From positions 1 through 64,000 of the forward strand of contig JAHHTL010000003.1 of assembly GCA_020024635.1 (NCBI GenBank): DNA of 64,000 bases. The letters are read 5' to 3'. The position numbers were made by a program, and so were the translations under genes. Position 1 is the stretch's first letter; each line of letters starts with the position of its first letter. Below, piece by piece: positions 50,902 to 59,668 of the stretch. The stretch is from Ruminococcus sp. (GTDB lineage Bacteria; Bacillota; Clostridia; Lachnospirales; Lachnospiraceae). The notes below the pieces were generated by a model. It did not search any database, was not told the origin of the DNA, and saw only the letters and a program-made list of their open reading frames with translations.

Positions 50902-51570
50902 ATGGGATTTAATGTAGCAATCGATGGACCAGCAGGAGCTGGAAAAAGCACAATTGCAAAGTTAGTTGCAAAAAAGACGGGATTTATTTATGTGGACACA
51001 GGAGCGATGTACCGAGCTTTGGCTGTTCATTTTATAGAAGAAGGACTAGACGGGGAAGATCTATCAGCGATTGAAAGAGCGTGTCAGAGTGCATCTGTAA
51101 GTATACAGTATGAAAATGGCGTACAAAAAGTTATTTTAAATGGAGAAGATGTATCCGCACTCATTCGACAGGAACAGGTGGGAAATATGGCTTCTAAAAG
51201 CTCGACGGTTCCTAAGGTTCGAGAAAAATTATTGGAGCTTCAGAGAAATTTGGCTGATCAGGAAGATGTGATTATGGATGGAAGAGATATCGGAACGAAT
51301 ATTTTGCCGAATGCGGAAGTGAAAATCTATTTAACGGCGAGCGTATCGACTCGGGCAAAAAGAAGATTTGATGAACTCACAGAAAAAGGAGAGCGCTGCG
51401 ACTACGATGAAATATATCATGATATCGAAGAGAGAGACTATCGTGATATGAATAGAGAAACAGCACCGTTAAAGCAGGCAGAGGATGCCATTCTAATCGA
51501 TAGTTCTGATAGGACAATCTCAGAGGTTGTAAGTGAAATTATGAACTGTATTGAAAATCGAAGAAAATAA
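50902..51570 (+). CDS. cmk: Cytidylate kinase
   Basis: 222 residues. P-loop GPAGAGKST at residues 9-17, FIYVDTGAMYRALA, and GRDIGTNILPNAEVKIYLTAS, all typical Cmk. Phosphorylates CMP and dCMP with ATP. ATG 50902 follows AAGGTGGGGAAAG; an in-frame earlier start lies inside the flavoprotein gene. The order cmk-ispH-S1 is conserved in Clostridia. Confidence 0.95.
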   Translation: MGFNVAIDGPAGAGKSTIAKLVAKKTGFIYVDTGAMYRALAVHFIEEGLDGEDLSAIERACQSASVSIQYENGVQKVILNGEDVSALIRQEQVGNMASKSSTVPKVREKLLELQRNLADQEDVIMDGRDIGTNILPNAEVKIYLTASVSTRAKRRFDELTEKGERCDYDEIYHDIEERDYRDMNRETAPLKQAEDAILIDSSDRTISEVVSEIMNCIENRRK

Positions 51571-51583
51571 AAAGAGGGAAAAA

Positions 51584-52441
51584 ATGGAAATTATTCGGGC
51601 AAAGACAGCAGGATTTTGCTTTGGCGTAAAACGTGCAGTGGAAACAGTGTACCAACAGACAAAACAGAATCAAGATGAAAAGCCAATCTATACTTACGGA
51701 CCAATTATACACAATGCGGAAGTGGTAAAAGATTTGGAAATGCGTGGTGTTAAAGTCCTAAATACAATAGAAGAGTTAGAGGCTTTGGAAAAGGGTACAG
51801 TTATTATACGATCCCATGGAATAGAAGAAGGGATCTACCAGAAAATGAAAGAAAAAAATTTAAATATTGTGGATGCAACCTGTCCATTTGTAAAGAAGAT
51901 ACACAACATTGTACAAAAAGAAAGTAAGGATGGAAAACACGTAGTAATCATTGGAAATCCACAACATCCAGAGGTGATTGGAATTAAAGGTTGGGCAGGA
52001 AAATCTGTCACAGTGATCCAAACACCACAGGATGCAGAGAATTTTGAAGTAGAGAAAGAGAAAAAAATCTGTATTGTATCCCAGACGACATTTAATTACA
52101 ACAAATTTCAAGATTTAGTTGAAATCATTTCGAAAAAGAGTTATGATATAAATGTTTTAAATACAATCTGCAATGCTACAAAGGTTCGTCAAAGTGAGGC
52201 ACGTACCATTGCGGAGAAGGTGGATGCTATGATCGTGATTGGTGACAAACATAGTTCCAACACCCAGAAGTTATTTGAAATTTGCAAAAAAGCATGTAAA
52301 GATACGTACTACATACAGACACTTGAAGATTTGGATTTGAATCAATTAAGGTCCGTGGAAACAGTAGGTATTACAGCGGGGGCATCCACGCCCAACAATA
52401 TAATTGAGGAGGTCCAAAGTAATGTCAGAATTATCTTTTGA
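51584..52441 (+). CDS. ispH: 4-hydroxy-3-methylbut-2-enyl diphosphate reductase
   Basis: 285 residues. Iron-sulphur Cys in TAGFCFGVKRAV (Cys12), a second in VDATCPFVKKIH and a third in LNTICNATKVRQ; SHGIEE, GNPQHPEVIG and SQTTFN motifs are IspH-specific. It makes IPP and DMAPP in the last step of the non-mevalonate isoprenoid pathway. ATG 51584 follows AGAGGGAAAA. Its last 20 bases overlap the S1 gene; in several Clostridia these two are fused, but here they are separate. Confidence 0.95.
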   Translation: MEIIRAKTAGFCFGVKRAVETVYQQTKQNQDEKPIYTYGPIIHNAEVVKDLEMRGVKVLNTIEELEALEKGTVIIRSHGIEEGIYQKMKEKNLNIVDATCPFVKKIHNIVQKESKDGKHVVIIGNPQHPEVIGIKGWAGKSVTVIQTPQDAENFEVEKEKKICIVSQTTFNYNKFQDLVEIISKKSYDINVLNTICNATKVRQSEARTIAEKVDAMIVIGDKHSSNTQKLFEICKKACKDTYYIQTLEDLDLNQLRSVETVGITAGASTPNNIIEEVQSNVRIIF

Positions 52442-53501
52442 ACAAATGTTAGACGAGTCATTTAAAACAATTCATAACGGAGAGGTGGTAGAAGGTACTG
52501 TAATTGATGTAAAACCAGATCAGATCATTCTTAACATCGGGTATAAAGCAGATGGTATCATTACAAGGAATGAATACACAAATGATCAGACATTAGATCT
52601 GACTACAGCAGTATCAGCTGGAGACACTATGACAGTGAAAGTTTTAAAGGTAAATGACGGAGAAGGTCAAGTTTTATTGACATATAAGAGACTTGCAGCA
52701 GAAAAAGGAAATGAAAGATTAAGAGAGGCATTCGAGAACAAAGAAGTTCTGAAAGCTACAGTGACACAGATCCTTGGTGGTGGAATTTGCGTAAACGTAG
52801 AAGAAGCACGTGTATTTATTCCAGCAAGTCTTGTATCTGATTCTTATGAAAGAGATTTAAGCAAATATGAAGGTCAGGAAATTGAATTCGTGATCAGCGA
52901 GTTTAATCCTAGAAGAAACCGTGTAATTGGTGATAGAAGACAACTTCTTGTTGCTGAGAGAAATGAAAAACAAAAAGAATTGTTTGCAAAACTTAAGGTT
53001 GGTGATCGAATCGAAGGAACTGTAAAAAATGTTACAGATTTTGGTGCGTTTATCGATCTTGGCGGAGTAGATGGTCTTCTTCATATTTCAGAAATGTCAT
53101 GGGGTAGAGTTGAAAATCCTAAGAAGGTATTTAATGTAGGAGATACTGTTACAGTTCTTGTAAAAGATATTAACGATACAAAAGTTGCATTGAGCTTAAA
53201 GTTCCCAGAGACAAATCCATGGGCAAATGCGGCAGAGGATTATGCAGTAGGAACTGAAGTTACAGGTAGAGTTGCACGTATGACAGATTTTGGAGCATTT
53301 GTTGAACTTGCAGCAGGTGTAGATGCGTTACTTCATGTATCACAGATTTCAAGAGCACATGTTGAGAAACCGTCTGATGTACTTTCTATCGGACAGGAGA
53401 TTACAGCAAAAGTTGTTGATTTCAATGAAGAAGACAGAAAAATCAGCTTAAGTATGAAAGCTTTAGAACCAGAAGTTCAAGAAGAATCAGAAGAAGCTTA
53501 A
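52422..53501 (+). CDS. rpsA: S1 RNA-binding domain protein (ribosomal S1-like)
   Basis: 359 residues with four S1 repeats: GEVVEGTVIDVKPDQIILNIGYKADG (about 20-85), KATVTQILGGGICVNVEEARVFIPAS (about 110-175), GDRIEGTVKNVTDFGAFIDLGGVDGLLHISEMSW and GTEVTGRVARMTDFGAFVELAAGVDALLHVSQI. It is shorter than the six-repeat E. coli S1, as is usual in Firmicutes, and probably binds mRNA at the ribosome. ATG 52422 follows GAGGAGGTCC located inside ispH. Ends at a terminator. Confidence 0.9.
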   Translation: MSELSFEQMLDESFKTIHNGEVVEGTVIDVKPDQIILNIGYKADGIITRNEYTNDQTLDLTTAVSAGDTMTVKVLKVNDGEGQVLLTYKRLAAEKGNERLREAFENKEVLKATVTQILGGGICVNVEEARVFIPASLVSDSYERDLSKYEGQEIEFVISEFNPRRNRVIGDRRQLLVAERNEKQKELFAKLKVGDRIEGTVKNVTDFGAFIDLGGVDGLLHISEMSWGRVENPKKVFNVGDTVTVLVKDINDTKVALSLKFPETNPWANAAEDYAVGTEVTGRVARMTDFGAFVELAAGVDALLHVSQISRAHVEKPSDVLSIGQEITAKVVDFNEEDRKISLSMKALEPEVQEESEEA

Positions 53502-53528
53502 TAAAAATTATAGATTTCAAATTCATAA

Positions 53529-53564
53529 AAAATGCTACAGTCTAGGAAAGGGCTGTAGCATTTT
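53529..53564 (+). terminator. Terminator of the cmk-ispH-S1 operon
   Basis: AAAATGCTACAG (53529-53540) and CTGTAGCATTTT (53553-53564) form a perfect 12-bp stem with a 12-base loop. Confidence 0.85.
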
Positions 53565-53618
53565 ATACGTTATAATTCTTGTTAAAAAAATGTCTTATAA
53601 AAGAAAGGTGGAATAACT

Positions 53619-54938
53619 ATGGGGCTTTTAACTTTTAAAGGCGGTATTCATCCAGAAGATGGTAAAACTCTTGCAAAAGATCAGCCAATCAAAGAACTAC
53701 TTCCAGGAAATGAATTGGTTTATCCTCTGTCACAACATATCGGAGCGCCTGCGGTTCCTATTGTAAAAAAAGGAGATTCTGTATTAAAAGGACAAAAGAT
53801 TGCTGATGCAGCTGGATTTGTTTCGGCGCCTGTATATGCTTCTGTATCTGGGACGGTAAAAGGAATCGAGAAACGGTTCAGTCCTACAGGAGTAAAGACA
53901 GAATGCATTATTGTGGAAAATGATCACGCCTATACAGAAGTAGTGTATTCACCAGTAAAATCTTTTGAAGAACTTTCCAGAGAAGAAGTTATCAAGAAGA
54001 TTCAAGAAGCTGGTATTGTAGGAATGGGAGGTGCAGGTTTCCCAACTCACGTAAAATTGTCGCCAAAAGATGCGGACAAGATTGAATATATTATAGCAAA
54101 TGGTGCAGAGTGCGAGCCATACCTTACTGCAGATTATCGAAGCATGCTGGAACATACAGAAGAAATTGTAAGTGGTATGCGCATTGTGTTGTCGTTATTT
54201 AAAAATGCAAAAGCAATTTTTGGGGTTGAAGATAACAAAATGGATTGCGTTGCAAAGTTAAAAGAAGCAATAAAAGATGAACCGCGCATGGAAGTGATGG
54301 CGCTTCAGACAAAATATCCACAGGGAGCAGAACGTCAACTCATCCATGCATTAACAAAACGTTCTTTGAATTCGACGATGCTTCCGGCAGATGTAGGTTG
54401 TATTGTAGATAATGTGGAAACATTTGAAAGTATCCACAAAGCAGTAATCGAAGGAAAACCACTGTTTGAACGTGTTGTGACGGTAAGTGGAGATGCGGTT
54501 TTAAATCCAGCTAATTTTAAGGTATTGTTGGGAACAAATCATAGAGAACTAATTGAAAAAGCAGGTGGTTTTAAAGAGTGGCCAGAGAAAATTATTTCAG
54601 GGGGTCCTATGATGGGATTTGCAATGCCTGTACTAGATGCGCCTGTTACAAAAACCTCTTCAGGAGTTTTGGCGTTTTTGAAGGATGAAATAAAAAAAGA
54701 TGCACCGTCTGCTTGTATCAATTGCGGAAGATGTGTGGAGGTCTGTCCAAGTAGAATTATACCATCTAGACTTGCCGATCTTGCGCAAAGAAATGAGGAG
54801 GAAAGATTTATTTCTATGAATGGTCTTGAATGTGTAGAATGTGGTTCTTGTAGTTATGTTTGCCCTGCAAAACGCCAATTGAAACAGGCGATTGGTTCCA
54901 TGCGTAAGATTGCACTTGCAAACAAAAAAAAGAAATAA
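53619..54938 (+). CDS. rnfC: Rnf complex subunit C
   Basis: 439 residues. N-terminal barrel-sandwich and NADH/FMN region (GIVGMGGAGFPTHVKLSPK, ANGAECEPYLTADYR), then two 4Fe-4S motifs near the C-terminus: CINCGRCVEVCP and CVECGSCSYVCP. RnfC is the peripheral subunit that passes electrons to NAD+ at the cytoplasmic side. AAAGGTGGAAT before ATG. First gene of rnfCDGEAB. Confidence 0.95.
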   Translation: MGLLTFKGGIHPEDGKTLAKDQPIKELLPGNELVYPLSQHIGAPAVPIVKKGDSVLKGQKIADAAGFVSAPVYASVSGTVKGIEKRFSPTGVKTECIIVENDHAYTEVVYSPVKSFEELSREEVIKKIQEAGIVGMGGAGFPTHVKLSPKDADKIEYIIANGAECEPYLTADYRSMLEHTEEIVSGMRIVLSLFKNAKAIFGVEDNKMDCVAKLKEAIKDEPRMEVMALQTKYPQGAERQLIHALTKRSLNSTMLPADVGCIVDNVETFESIHKAVIEGKPLFERVVTVSGDAVLNPANFKVLLGTNHRELIEKAGGFKEWPEKIISGGPMMGFAMPVLDAPVTKTSSGVLAFLKDEIKKDAPSACINCGRCVEVCPSRIIPSRLADLAQRNEEERFISMNGLECVECGSCSYVCPAKRQLKQAIGSMRKIALANKKKK

Positions 54939-54957
54939 CAAAGGAGGAGCTACATAA

Positions 54958-55893
54958 ATGAATGAGAAACTAAATATATCTTCATCACCACATGTCCGTG
55001 ATAAGATTACTACAAATAAAATTATGCTATATGTTTTGATTGGACTAATGCCCGCAACAATTTTTGGAATTTATAATTTTCGGAATGAACATGCATGGAT
55101 TCTTGTTTTAGTTACAACTTTTACAGCTGTTCTTTCGGAATATCTTTATGAGCGTTTGATGCATAAACCAATCACTATTGGAGATTTAAGTGCTGCGGTT
55201 ACAGGACTTTTGTTGGCGTTGAATCTTCCACCGACATTACCAGTTTGGATGGGAGCACTGGGATCCGTATTTGCAATTGTAGTTGTAAAGCAGTTATTTG
55301 GTGGACTTGGACAAAACTTTATGAATCCAGCGCTTGCTGCCAGATGTTTTTTATTGATTTCGTTTACCGGAAGAATGACATACTTTGTCTATGACGGCAT
55401 TACAGGAGCTACACCCCTTGCCAAACTTAAAGCAGGTGAAACAATCAATACCTTTGATATGATGGTAGGTACGATCAGAGGAACAATCGGTGAAACCTCT
55501 ATGTTTGCGATTATCATAGGCGCTTGTTTTCTTTTGTTAATGGGTGTGATTGATCTTAGAATTCCGGGTACATATATTGTTACGTTTGTTATTTTTATTA
55601 GCATATTTGGTGGACATGGATTTGATCCACAGTTTATCACAGCACATCTTTGTGGAGGGGGATTAATGCTTGGAGCGTGGTTTATGGCAACTGATTATGT
55701 TACCTCACCGATTACAAAGACAGGGCAAATTTTATATGGAATATGTCTTGGATTATTAACTGGATTATTCCGTTTGTTTGGAGGATCAGCAGAAGGCGTT
55801 TCTTACGCAATTATCATCAGTAACTTATTAGTTCCACTGATTGAAAAGATTACTCTTCCAAAACCTTTTGGGAAAGGAGGAGAAAGAGTATGA
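54958..55893 (+). CDS. rnfD: Rnf complex subunit D
   Basis: 311 residues with about nine membrane segments and a TGATPLAKLK motif, whose Thr is the likely covalent FMN site. Starts SSSPHVRDKITTNKIMLYVLIGLMPATIFGIY. Part of the membrane electron path and ion channel. RBS AAAGGAGGAG. Overlaps rnfG by 4 bases (ATGA). Confidence 0.95.
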   Translation: MNEKLNISSSPHVRDKITTNKIMLYVLIGLMPATIFGIYNFRNEHAWILVLVTTFTAVLSEYLYERLMHKPITIGDLSAAVTGLLLALNLPPTLPVWMGALGSVFAIVVVKQLFGGLGQNFMNPALAARCFLLISFTGRMTYFVYDGITGATPLAKLKAGETINTFDMMVGTIRGTIGETSMFAIIIGACFLLLMGVIDLRIPGTYIVTFVIFISIFGGHGFDPQFITAHLCGGGLMLGAWFMATDYVTSPITKTGQILYGICLGLLTGLFRLFGGSAEGVSYAIIISNLLVPLIEKITLPKPFGKGGERV

Positions 55894-56504
55894 AAAAAAT
55901 TATGAAAAACACAGCAATTCTAACTGCAATTACATTGGTTGCAGGAATGCTTTTGGGATTCGTATACGAAATCACAAAAGGGCCAATTGAAGTTGCACAG
56001 GAAAATGCGAAGCAAGAAGCTTACAAAAAAGTATTGCCAGAGGCTTCTTTGTACGAGAGTGATGATTCTTTTGATTCCAATTACGCAAATCAAGTGTTAA
56101 AAGAAGCAGGATTATTAAAGAATGAAATATCAGAGGTTGCAATTGCAAAAGATGAAGAAGGTTCTTCCTGTGGATATATTATTACAGCTGTATCTAAGGA
56201 AGGATATGGTGGTGATATTGTTATTTCAGTAGGAATTCAACAGGATGGTACTGTAAAAGGGATTGAAATGTTAAAAATTGCAGAGACCGCGGGACTTGGA
56301 ATGAAAGCTTCAGAAGACGCGTTTAAAGATCAGTTTAAAGATCAGCAAGTTTCCTATTTCCAATATACAAAATCAGGAGAATCAGGTGAGGGAATGATTG
56401 ACGCGTTAAGTGGGGCGACCATTACCACAAATGCAGTTACAAATGCAGTAAATGCAGCGTTGGTATATTTTCAAAATTTAACAGGAGGTGCAGTGAATGA
56501 ATAA
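55890..56504 (+). CDS. rnfG: Rnf complex subunit G
   Basis: 204 residues. One N-terminal membrane helix, then an extracytoplasmic FMN-binding domain; the covalent FMN acceptor is Thr177 in IDALSGATITT. Attachment needs an ApbE flavin transferase, which is not in the window. Coupled to rnfD (4-base overlap) and overlapping rnfE by 8 bases. Confidence 0.94.
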   Translation: MKKIMKNTAILTAITLVAGMLLGFVYEITKGPIEVAQENAKQEAYKKVLPEASLYESDDSFDSNYANQVLKEAGLLKNEISEVAIAKDEEGSSCGYIITAVSKEGYGGDIVISVGIQQDGTVKGIEMLKIAETAGLGMKASEDAFKDQFKDQQVSYFQYTKSGESGEGMIDALSGATITTNAVTNAVNAALVYFQNLTGGAVNE

Positions 56505-57180
56505 GTATACAGAAAGACTGTACAATGGCCTTATAAAAGAAAATCCAACTTTTGTATTGATGCTTGGAATGTGTCCAACATTGGCAGTTACAACATCAGC
56601 AATTAATGGAATTGGAATGGGACTTTCTACGACAGTGGTACTCATTCTTTCGAATATGTTAATTTCTATGCTTAGAAAAATCATACCGGATTCTGTTAGA
56701 ATGCCTGCATTTATTGTTGTAGTAGCCTCTTTTGTAACAATGGTACAGTTTTTAATGGAAGGATTTGTCCCAAGTCTATATGACTCTCTTGGAATCTATA
56801 TTCCATTGATTGTAGTAAATTGTATTATTTTAGGTCGAGCAGAAAGCTATGCATCGAAAAATCCAGTGCTTCTGTCTGTGTTTGATGGAATAGGAATGGG
56901 ACTAGGATTTACAATTGGTTTGACATCTATTGGAATTGTTCGAGAACTGATAGGAGCTGGAAAAATCTTTGGTTTCACGGTGCTTCCAACATCTTATGAA
57001 CCAATATCTATTTTCATCCTTGCTCCAGGAGCATTCTTTGTATTGGCAATGCTTACCGCAGCGCAAAATAAAGTAAAAGCAGGAAAGAAAAACAAGGTTC
57101 AAAAGCCAGAGGAATCAGGATGTAGTTTTAATTGTGCATCTTGTGGAAGTAAAATGGGTTGTAAGGAACAGGAGGATTAA
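56497..57180 (+). CDS. rnfE: Rnf complex subunit E with Cys-rich tail
   Basis: 227 residues with six membrane segments, homologous to RnfA; LTSIGIVRELIGAG and ILGRAESYASKNP are typical. After the last helix comes a soluble tail (about 195-227) with the pattern C-x3-C-x2-C-x5-C (CSFNCASCGSKMGC), absent from the classical RnfE core. The core cysteines of RnfA/RnfE hold a membrane 2Fe-2S cluster; the tail may bind another metal. AGGAGGTG before ATG. Confidence 0.93.
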   Translation: MNKYTERLYNGLIKENPTFVLMLGMCPTLAVTTSAINGIGMGLSTTVVLILSNMLISMLRKIIPDSVRMPAFIVVVASFVTMVQFLMEGFVPSLYDSLGIYIPLIVVNCIILGRAESYASKNPVLLSVFDGIGMGLGFTIGLTSIGIVRELIGAGKIFGFTVLPTSYEPISIFILAPGAFFVLAMLTAAQNKVKAGKKNKVQKPEESGCSFNCASCGSKMGCKEQED

Positions 57181-57183
57181 AGC

Positions 57184-57759
57184 ATGAAAGAATTATTGTT
57201 GATCGCAGTAGGTTCTGCGTTTGTGAATAATGTGGTACTAAGTCAGTTCCTTGGAATTTGCCCATTTCTAGGCGTTTCTAAAAATGTGAAAACAGCGGCT
57301 GGTATGGGTGGCGCAGTTGTTTTTGTTATAACAATATCCTCATTTGTAACAGGATTAATTTACAAATTCATATTAGTGAAAACAGGATTTGAATATTTGC
57401 AGACGATAGTATTTATTCTTGTCATTGCTGCGCTTGTTCAATTTGTTGAAATGTTTTTAAAGAAAGCTATGCCACCGCTTTATGATGCTTTAGGGGTGTA
57501 TCTTCCTTTGATTACAACAAACTGTGCGGTTTTAGGAGTTGCACTTACGAATGTACAAAAGTCCTATACGATTCTTGAAAGTGTAGTAAATGGATTAGCA
57601 ACCGCTGTTGGATTTCTGGTATCAATAGTGCTGATGGCAGGAATTCGTGAGAAAATCGAATATAACGATATTGCCCCATCTTTTAAAGGGACACCTATTG
57701 TGCTTGTGACAGCAGGACTTATGGCAATTGCTTTTTTTGGATTTTCAGGTTTAATATAG
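57184..57759 (+). CDS. rnfA: Rnf complex subunit A
   Basis: 191 residues with six membrane segments: SAFVNNVVLSQFLGICPFLGVSK and LPLITTNCAVLGVAL are RnfA signatures including the cluster-ligand Cys. Works with RnfE in the membrane core. AGGAGGATT before ATG, three bases after rnfE. Confidence 0.95.
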   Translation: MKELLLIAVGSAFVNNVVLSQFLGICPFLGVSKNVKTAAGMGGAVVFVITISSFVTGLIYKFILVKTGFEYLQTIVFILVIAALVQFVEMFLKKAMPPLYDALGVYLPLITTNCAVLGVALTNVQKSYTILESVVNGLATAVGFLVSIVLMAGIREKIEYNDIAPSFKGTPIVLVTAGLMAIAFFGFSGLI

Positions 57760-57771
57760 GAGGGCAAATTG

Positions 57772-58578
57772 ATGTTAACAGGAATCATAATCGCTGCTGC
57801 CATTGTTGGAGGAACAGGATTGTTCATTGGGATATTTCTTGGAGTATCTGGGAAAAAGCTGGCAGTAGAAATAGATGAAAGAGAAGAGGCGATTTTAAAT
57901 GAATTGCCGGGTAACAACTGTGGTGGATGCGGATATGCCGGATGTTCTGGACTTGCATCTGCTATCGTCAAAGGAGATGCTCCAGCAGGAGGATGTCCGG
58001 TAGGAGGAAAGCCGGTTGCGGAAAAAATTGCTGCAATCATGGGGCAGTCCGTGGAAGAACAAATGCGTATGACCGCTTTTGTAAAATGCGCAGGAACATG
58101 TGAAAAAGCACAACAACAATACGAATATACGGGAATCCAAGATTGTACCATGGTTAATATGATGCAGGACAACGGACCGAAAGGATGTTCCTATGGATGT
58201 CTTGGATATGGTACTTGTGTTGAAGCATGTCCATTTGACGCAATTCATATCGTAGATGGAGTGGCTGTGGTTGATAAAGAAGCGTGTAAAGCTTGTGGTA
58301 AGTGTGTTGCAGTCTGTCCAAAACATTTAATCGAGCTTATTCCATATGAACAGCAGACAATGGTGCAGTGCAATTCCAATGACAAAGGAAAAGCTTTGAT
58401 GGACGTTTGCCTTGTAGGATGTATTGGATGTAAACTTTGCGAACGAAGTTGTGAATCAGGGGCTATCACAGTGACTAATTTCCTTGCACACATAGATGCT
58501 TCTAAATGTACAAACTGTGGAGTGTGTGCAGAAAAATGCCCAAGAAAGGTGATTATTCCGAGGAAAATTCCCGTGTAA
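57772..58578 (+). CDS. rnfB: Rnf complex subunit B
   Basis: 268 residues. One N-terminal helix, then the Cys-rich domain CGGCGYAGCSGLASAI with a later Cys pair, and several ferredoxin-type motifs (CVEACPFDAIH, CKACGKCVAVCPKH, CIGCKLCERSC, CTNCGVCAEKCPRK). It accepts electrons from reduced ferredoxin. ATG 57772 follows AGGAGGGC; TTG at 57769 is just upstream. Last Rnf gene; a hairpin follows. Confidence 0.95.
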   Translation: MLTGIIIAAAIVGGTGLFIGIFLGVSGKKLAVEIDEREEAILNELPGNNCGGCGYAGCSGLASAIVKGDAPAGGCPVGGKPVAEKIAAIMGQSVEEQMRMTAFVKCAGTCEKAQQQYEYTGIQDCTMVNMMQDNGPKGCSYGCLGYGTCVEACPFDAIHIVDGVAVVDKEACKACGKCVAVCPKHLIELIPYEQQTMVQCNSNDKGKALMDVCLVGCIGCKLCERSCESGAITVTNFLAHIDASKCTNCGVCAEKCPRKVIIPRKIPV

Positions 58579-58600
58579 TAACATAGAATACATGAAAAGC

Positions 58601-58651
58601 AAAGCTCACCTAAGAGAGTGTCTAGATACAGAATTCTCTTGGGTGAGCTTT
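58601..58651 (+). terminator. Long hairpin after rnfB
   Basis: AAAGCTCACCTAAGAGA (58601-58617) and TCTCTTGGGTGAGCTTT (58635-58651) form a 17-bp stem with one wobble pair, then CTTAAAAAG. The T run is short, so termination may be partial and allow some read-through to the next two genes. Confidence 0.75.
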
Positions 58652-58770
58652 CTTAAAAAGAAATGTTTTCTAACCAAAATACACTCTGCAGACGAAGTAG
58701 GAAGATGGGAAATCGAACGTATGGTTGCAAAGGGAATAACGGTGTGTTATGATAATCCTTGGAGGATCGC

Positions 58771-59127
58771 ATGAAAAAGAATGATATAATCTTAATTGGA
58801 TGTTTGCTTCTTATAGCAGGAGTTGCATCGTTATTTTACGTTTTTGTCAATACAGATGAGAATGCGAAAGTTGTGATTACAATAGATGGGCAGACTTATG
58901 GTACATATTTATTGAAAAAAGATACAACAATCGATATCGAAGGGAAAAATACACTGCGTATAAAAGATGGACAAGTGCAGATGCTTGATGCGGATTGCAA
59001 AGATCAGATCTGTGTACATCACAAACCAATTTCAAAAGCAGGAGAAAGTATCATATGTCTTCCACACAAATTGATTGTTACGATTGAAAATGAGGATTCC
59101 CAAGAGCTTGATGCAGTTTCAGATTGA
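58771..59127 (+). CDS. NusG domain II-containing protein
   Basis: 118 residues. One N-terminal membrane helix (about 6-25), then an extracytoplasmic NusG domain II-like beta barrel: VVITIDGQTYGTYLLKKDTTIDIEG, and DADCKDQICVHHKPISKAGESIICLPHKLIVTI with two Cys pairs. Not the transcription factor NusG. In Clostridia such genes often follow rnf and precede a Gx transporter, as here. ATG 58771 follows TTGGAGG. Confidence 0.85.
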   Translation: MKKNDIILIGCLLLIAGVASLFYVFVNTDENAKVVITIDGQTYGTYLLKKDTTIDIEGKNTLRIKDGQVQMLDADCKDQICVHHKPISKAGESIICLPHKLIVTIENEDSQELDAVSD

Positions 59128-59150
59128 TTGACAGAGATAGAGGTGAAAAA

Positions 59151-59648
59151 TTGAAAAGTAAAGTGTCTTATTTTGGTATGATGACAGCCTTGTCTTTAAT
59201 ACTTAGCTATGTAGAAATGCTTATTCCCATTCATTTTGGAGTACCGGGAATGAAGCTTGGACTTGCAAACCTTATTATCGTAATTGTTTTGTATACCCAT
59301 AGTTTAAAAGCAGCGTTTTTCATTAGTATTTCAAGAATTCTACTGTCTGGTTTTCTGTTTGGAAATATGTTTGCTATTATTTATAGTCTTTCAGGTGGAA
59401 TATTGAGTTTACTGGTTATGAATTTTTTCAAAAAGAAAAAAAGCTTCAGTATCATTGGGGTCAGTATATCAGGGGGAGTGTCACACAATTTGGGACAATT
59501 ATTTGTGGCGATGCTAGTTGTTGAGTCCTATAAAGTTGGATTTTATTTCCCGATGCTTATGGTCGCAGGGATGCTTACAGGCGCTTTGATTGGCGTAGTG
59601 TCTGTAGAGATACTAAAAAGATTAAGGAAGATGCCAATCATCGAATAA
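59151..59648 (+). CDS. Gx transporter family protein (HepS1-like)
   Basis: 165 residues with about five membrane segments: FGMMTALSLILSYVEMLIPIHFGVPGMKLGLANLIIVIVLY and SISGGVSHNLGQLFVAMLVVES. This is the Gx transporter/heptaprenyl diphosphate synthase component I family; the transported substrate is not known with certainty. I chose TTG 59151, which follows GAGGTGAAAA; an upstream in-frame TTG at 59124 overlaps the preceding stop and has no ribosome site. Confidence 0.78.
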   Translation: MKSKVSYFGMMTALSLILSYVEMLIPIHFGVPGMKLGLANLIIVIVLYTHSLKAAFFISISRILLSGFLFGNMFAIIYSLSGGILSLLVMNFFKKKKSFSIIGVSISGGVSHNLGQLFVAMLVVESYKVGFYFPMLMVAGMLTGALIGVVSVEILKRLRKMPIIE

Positions 59649-59668
59649 GGGAAGAAAGGAATAAGTAA

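Noticed and set aside
57564-58172. 202-codon open frame on the minus strand opposite rnfA/rnfB
   Set aside because: It lies fully opposite two clear Rnf genes, has low-complexity Pro/Ser-rich translation and no ribosome site; a shadow of codon bias.
58592-58774. 60-codon plus-strand frame between rnfB and the NusG-II gene
   Set aside because: It runs straight through the 17-bp hairpin and has no ribosome site; the hairpin explains the region better.
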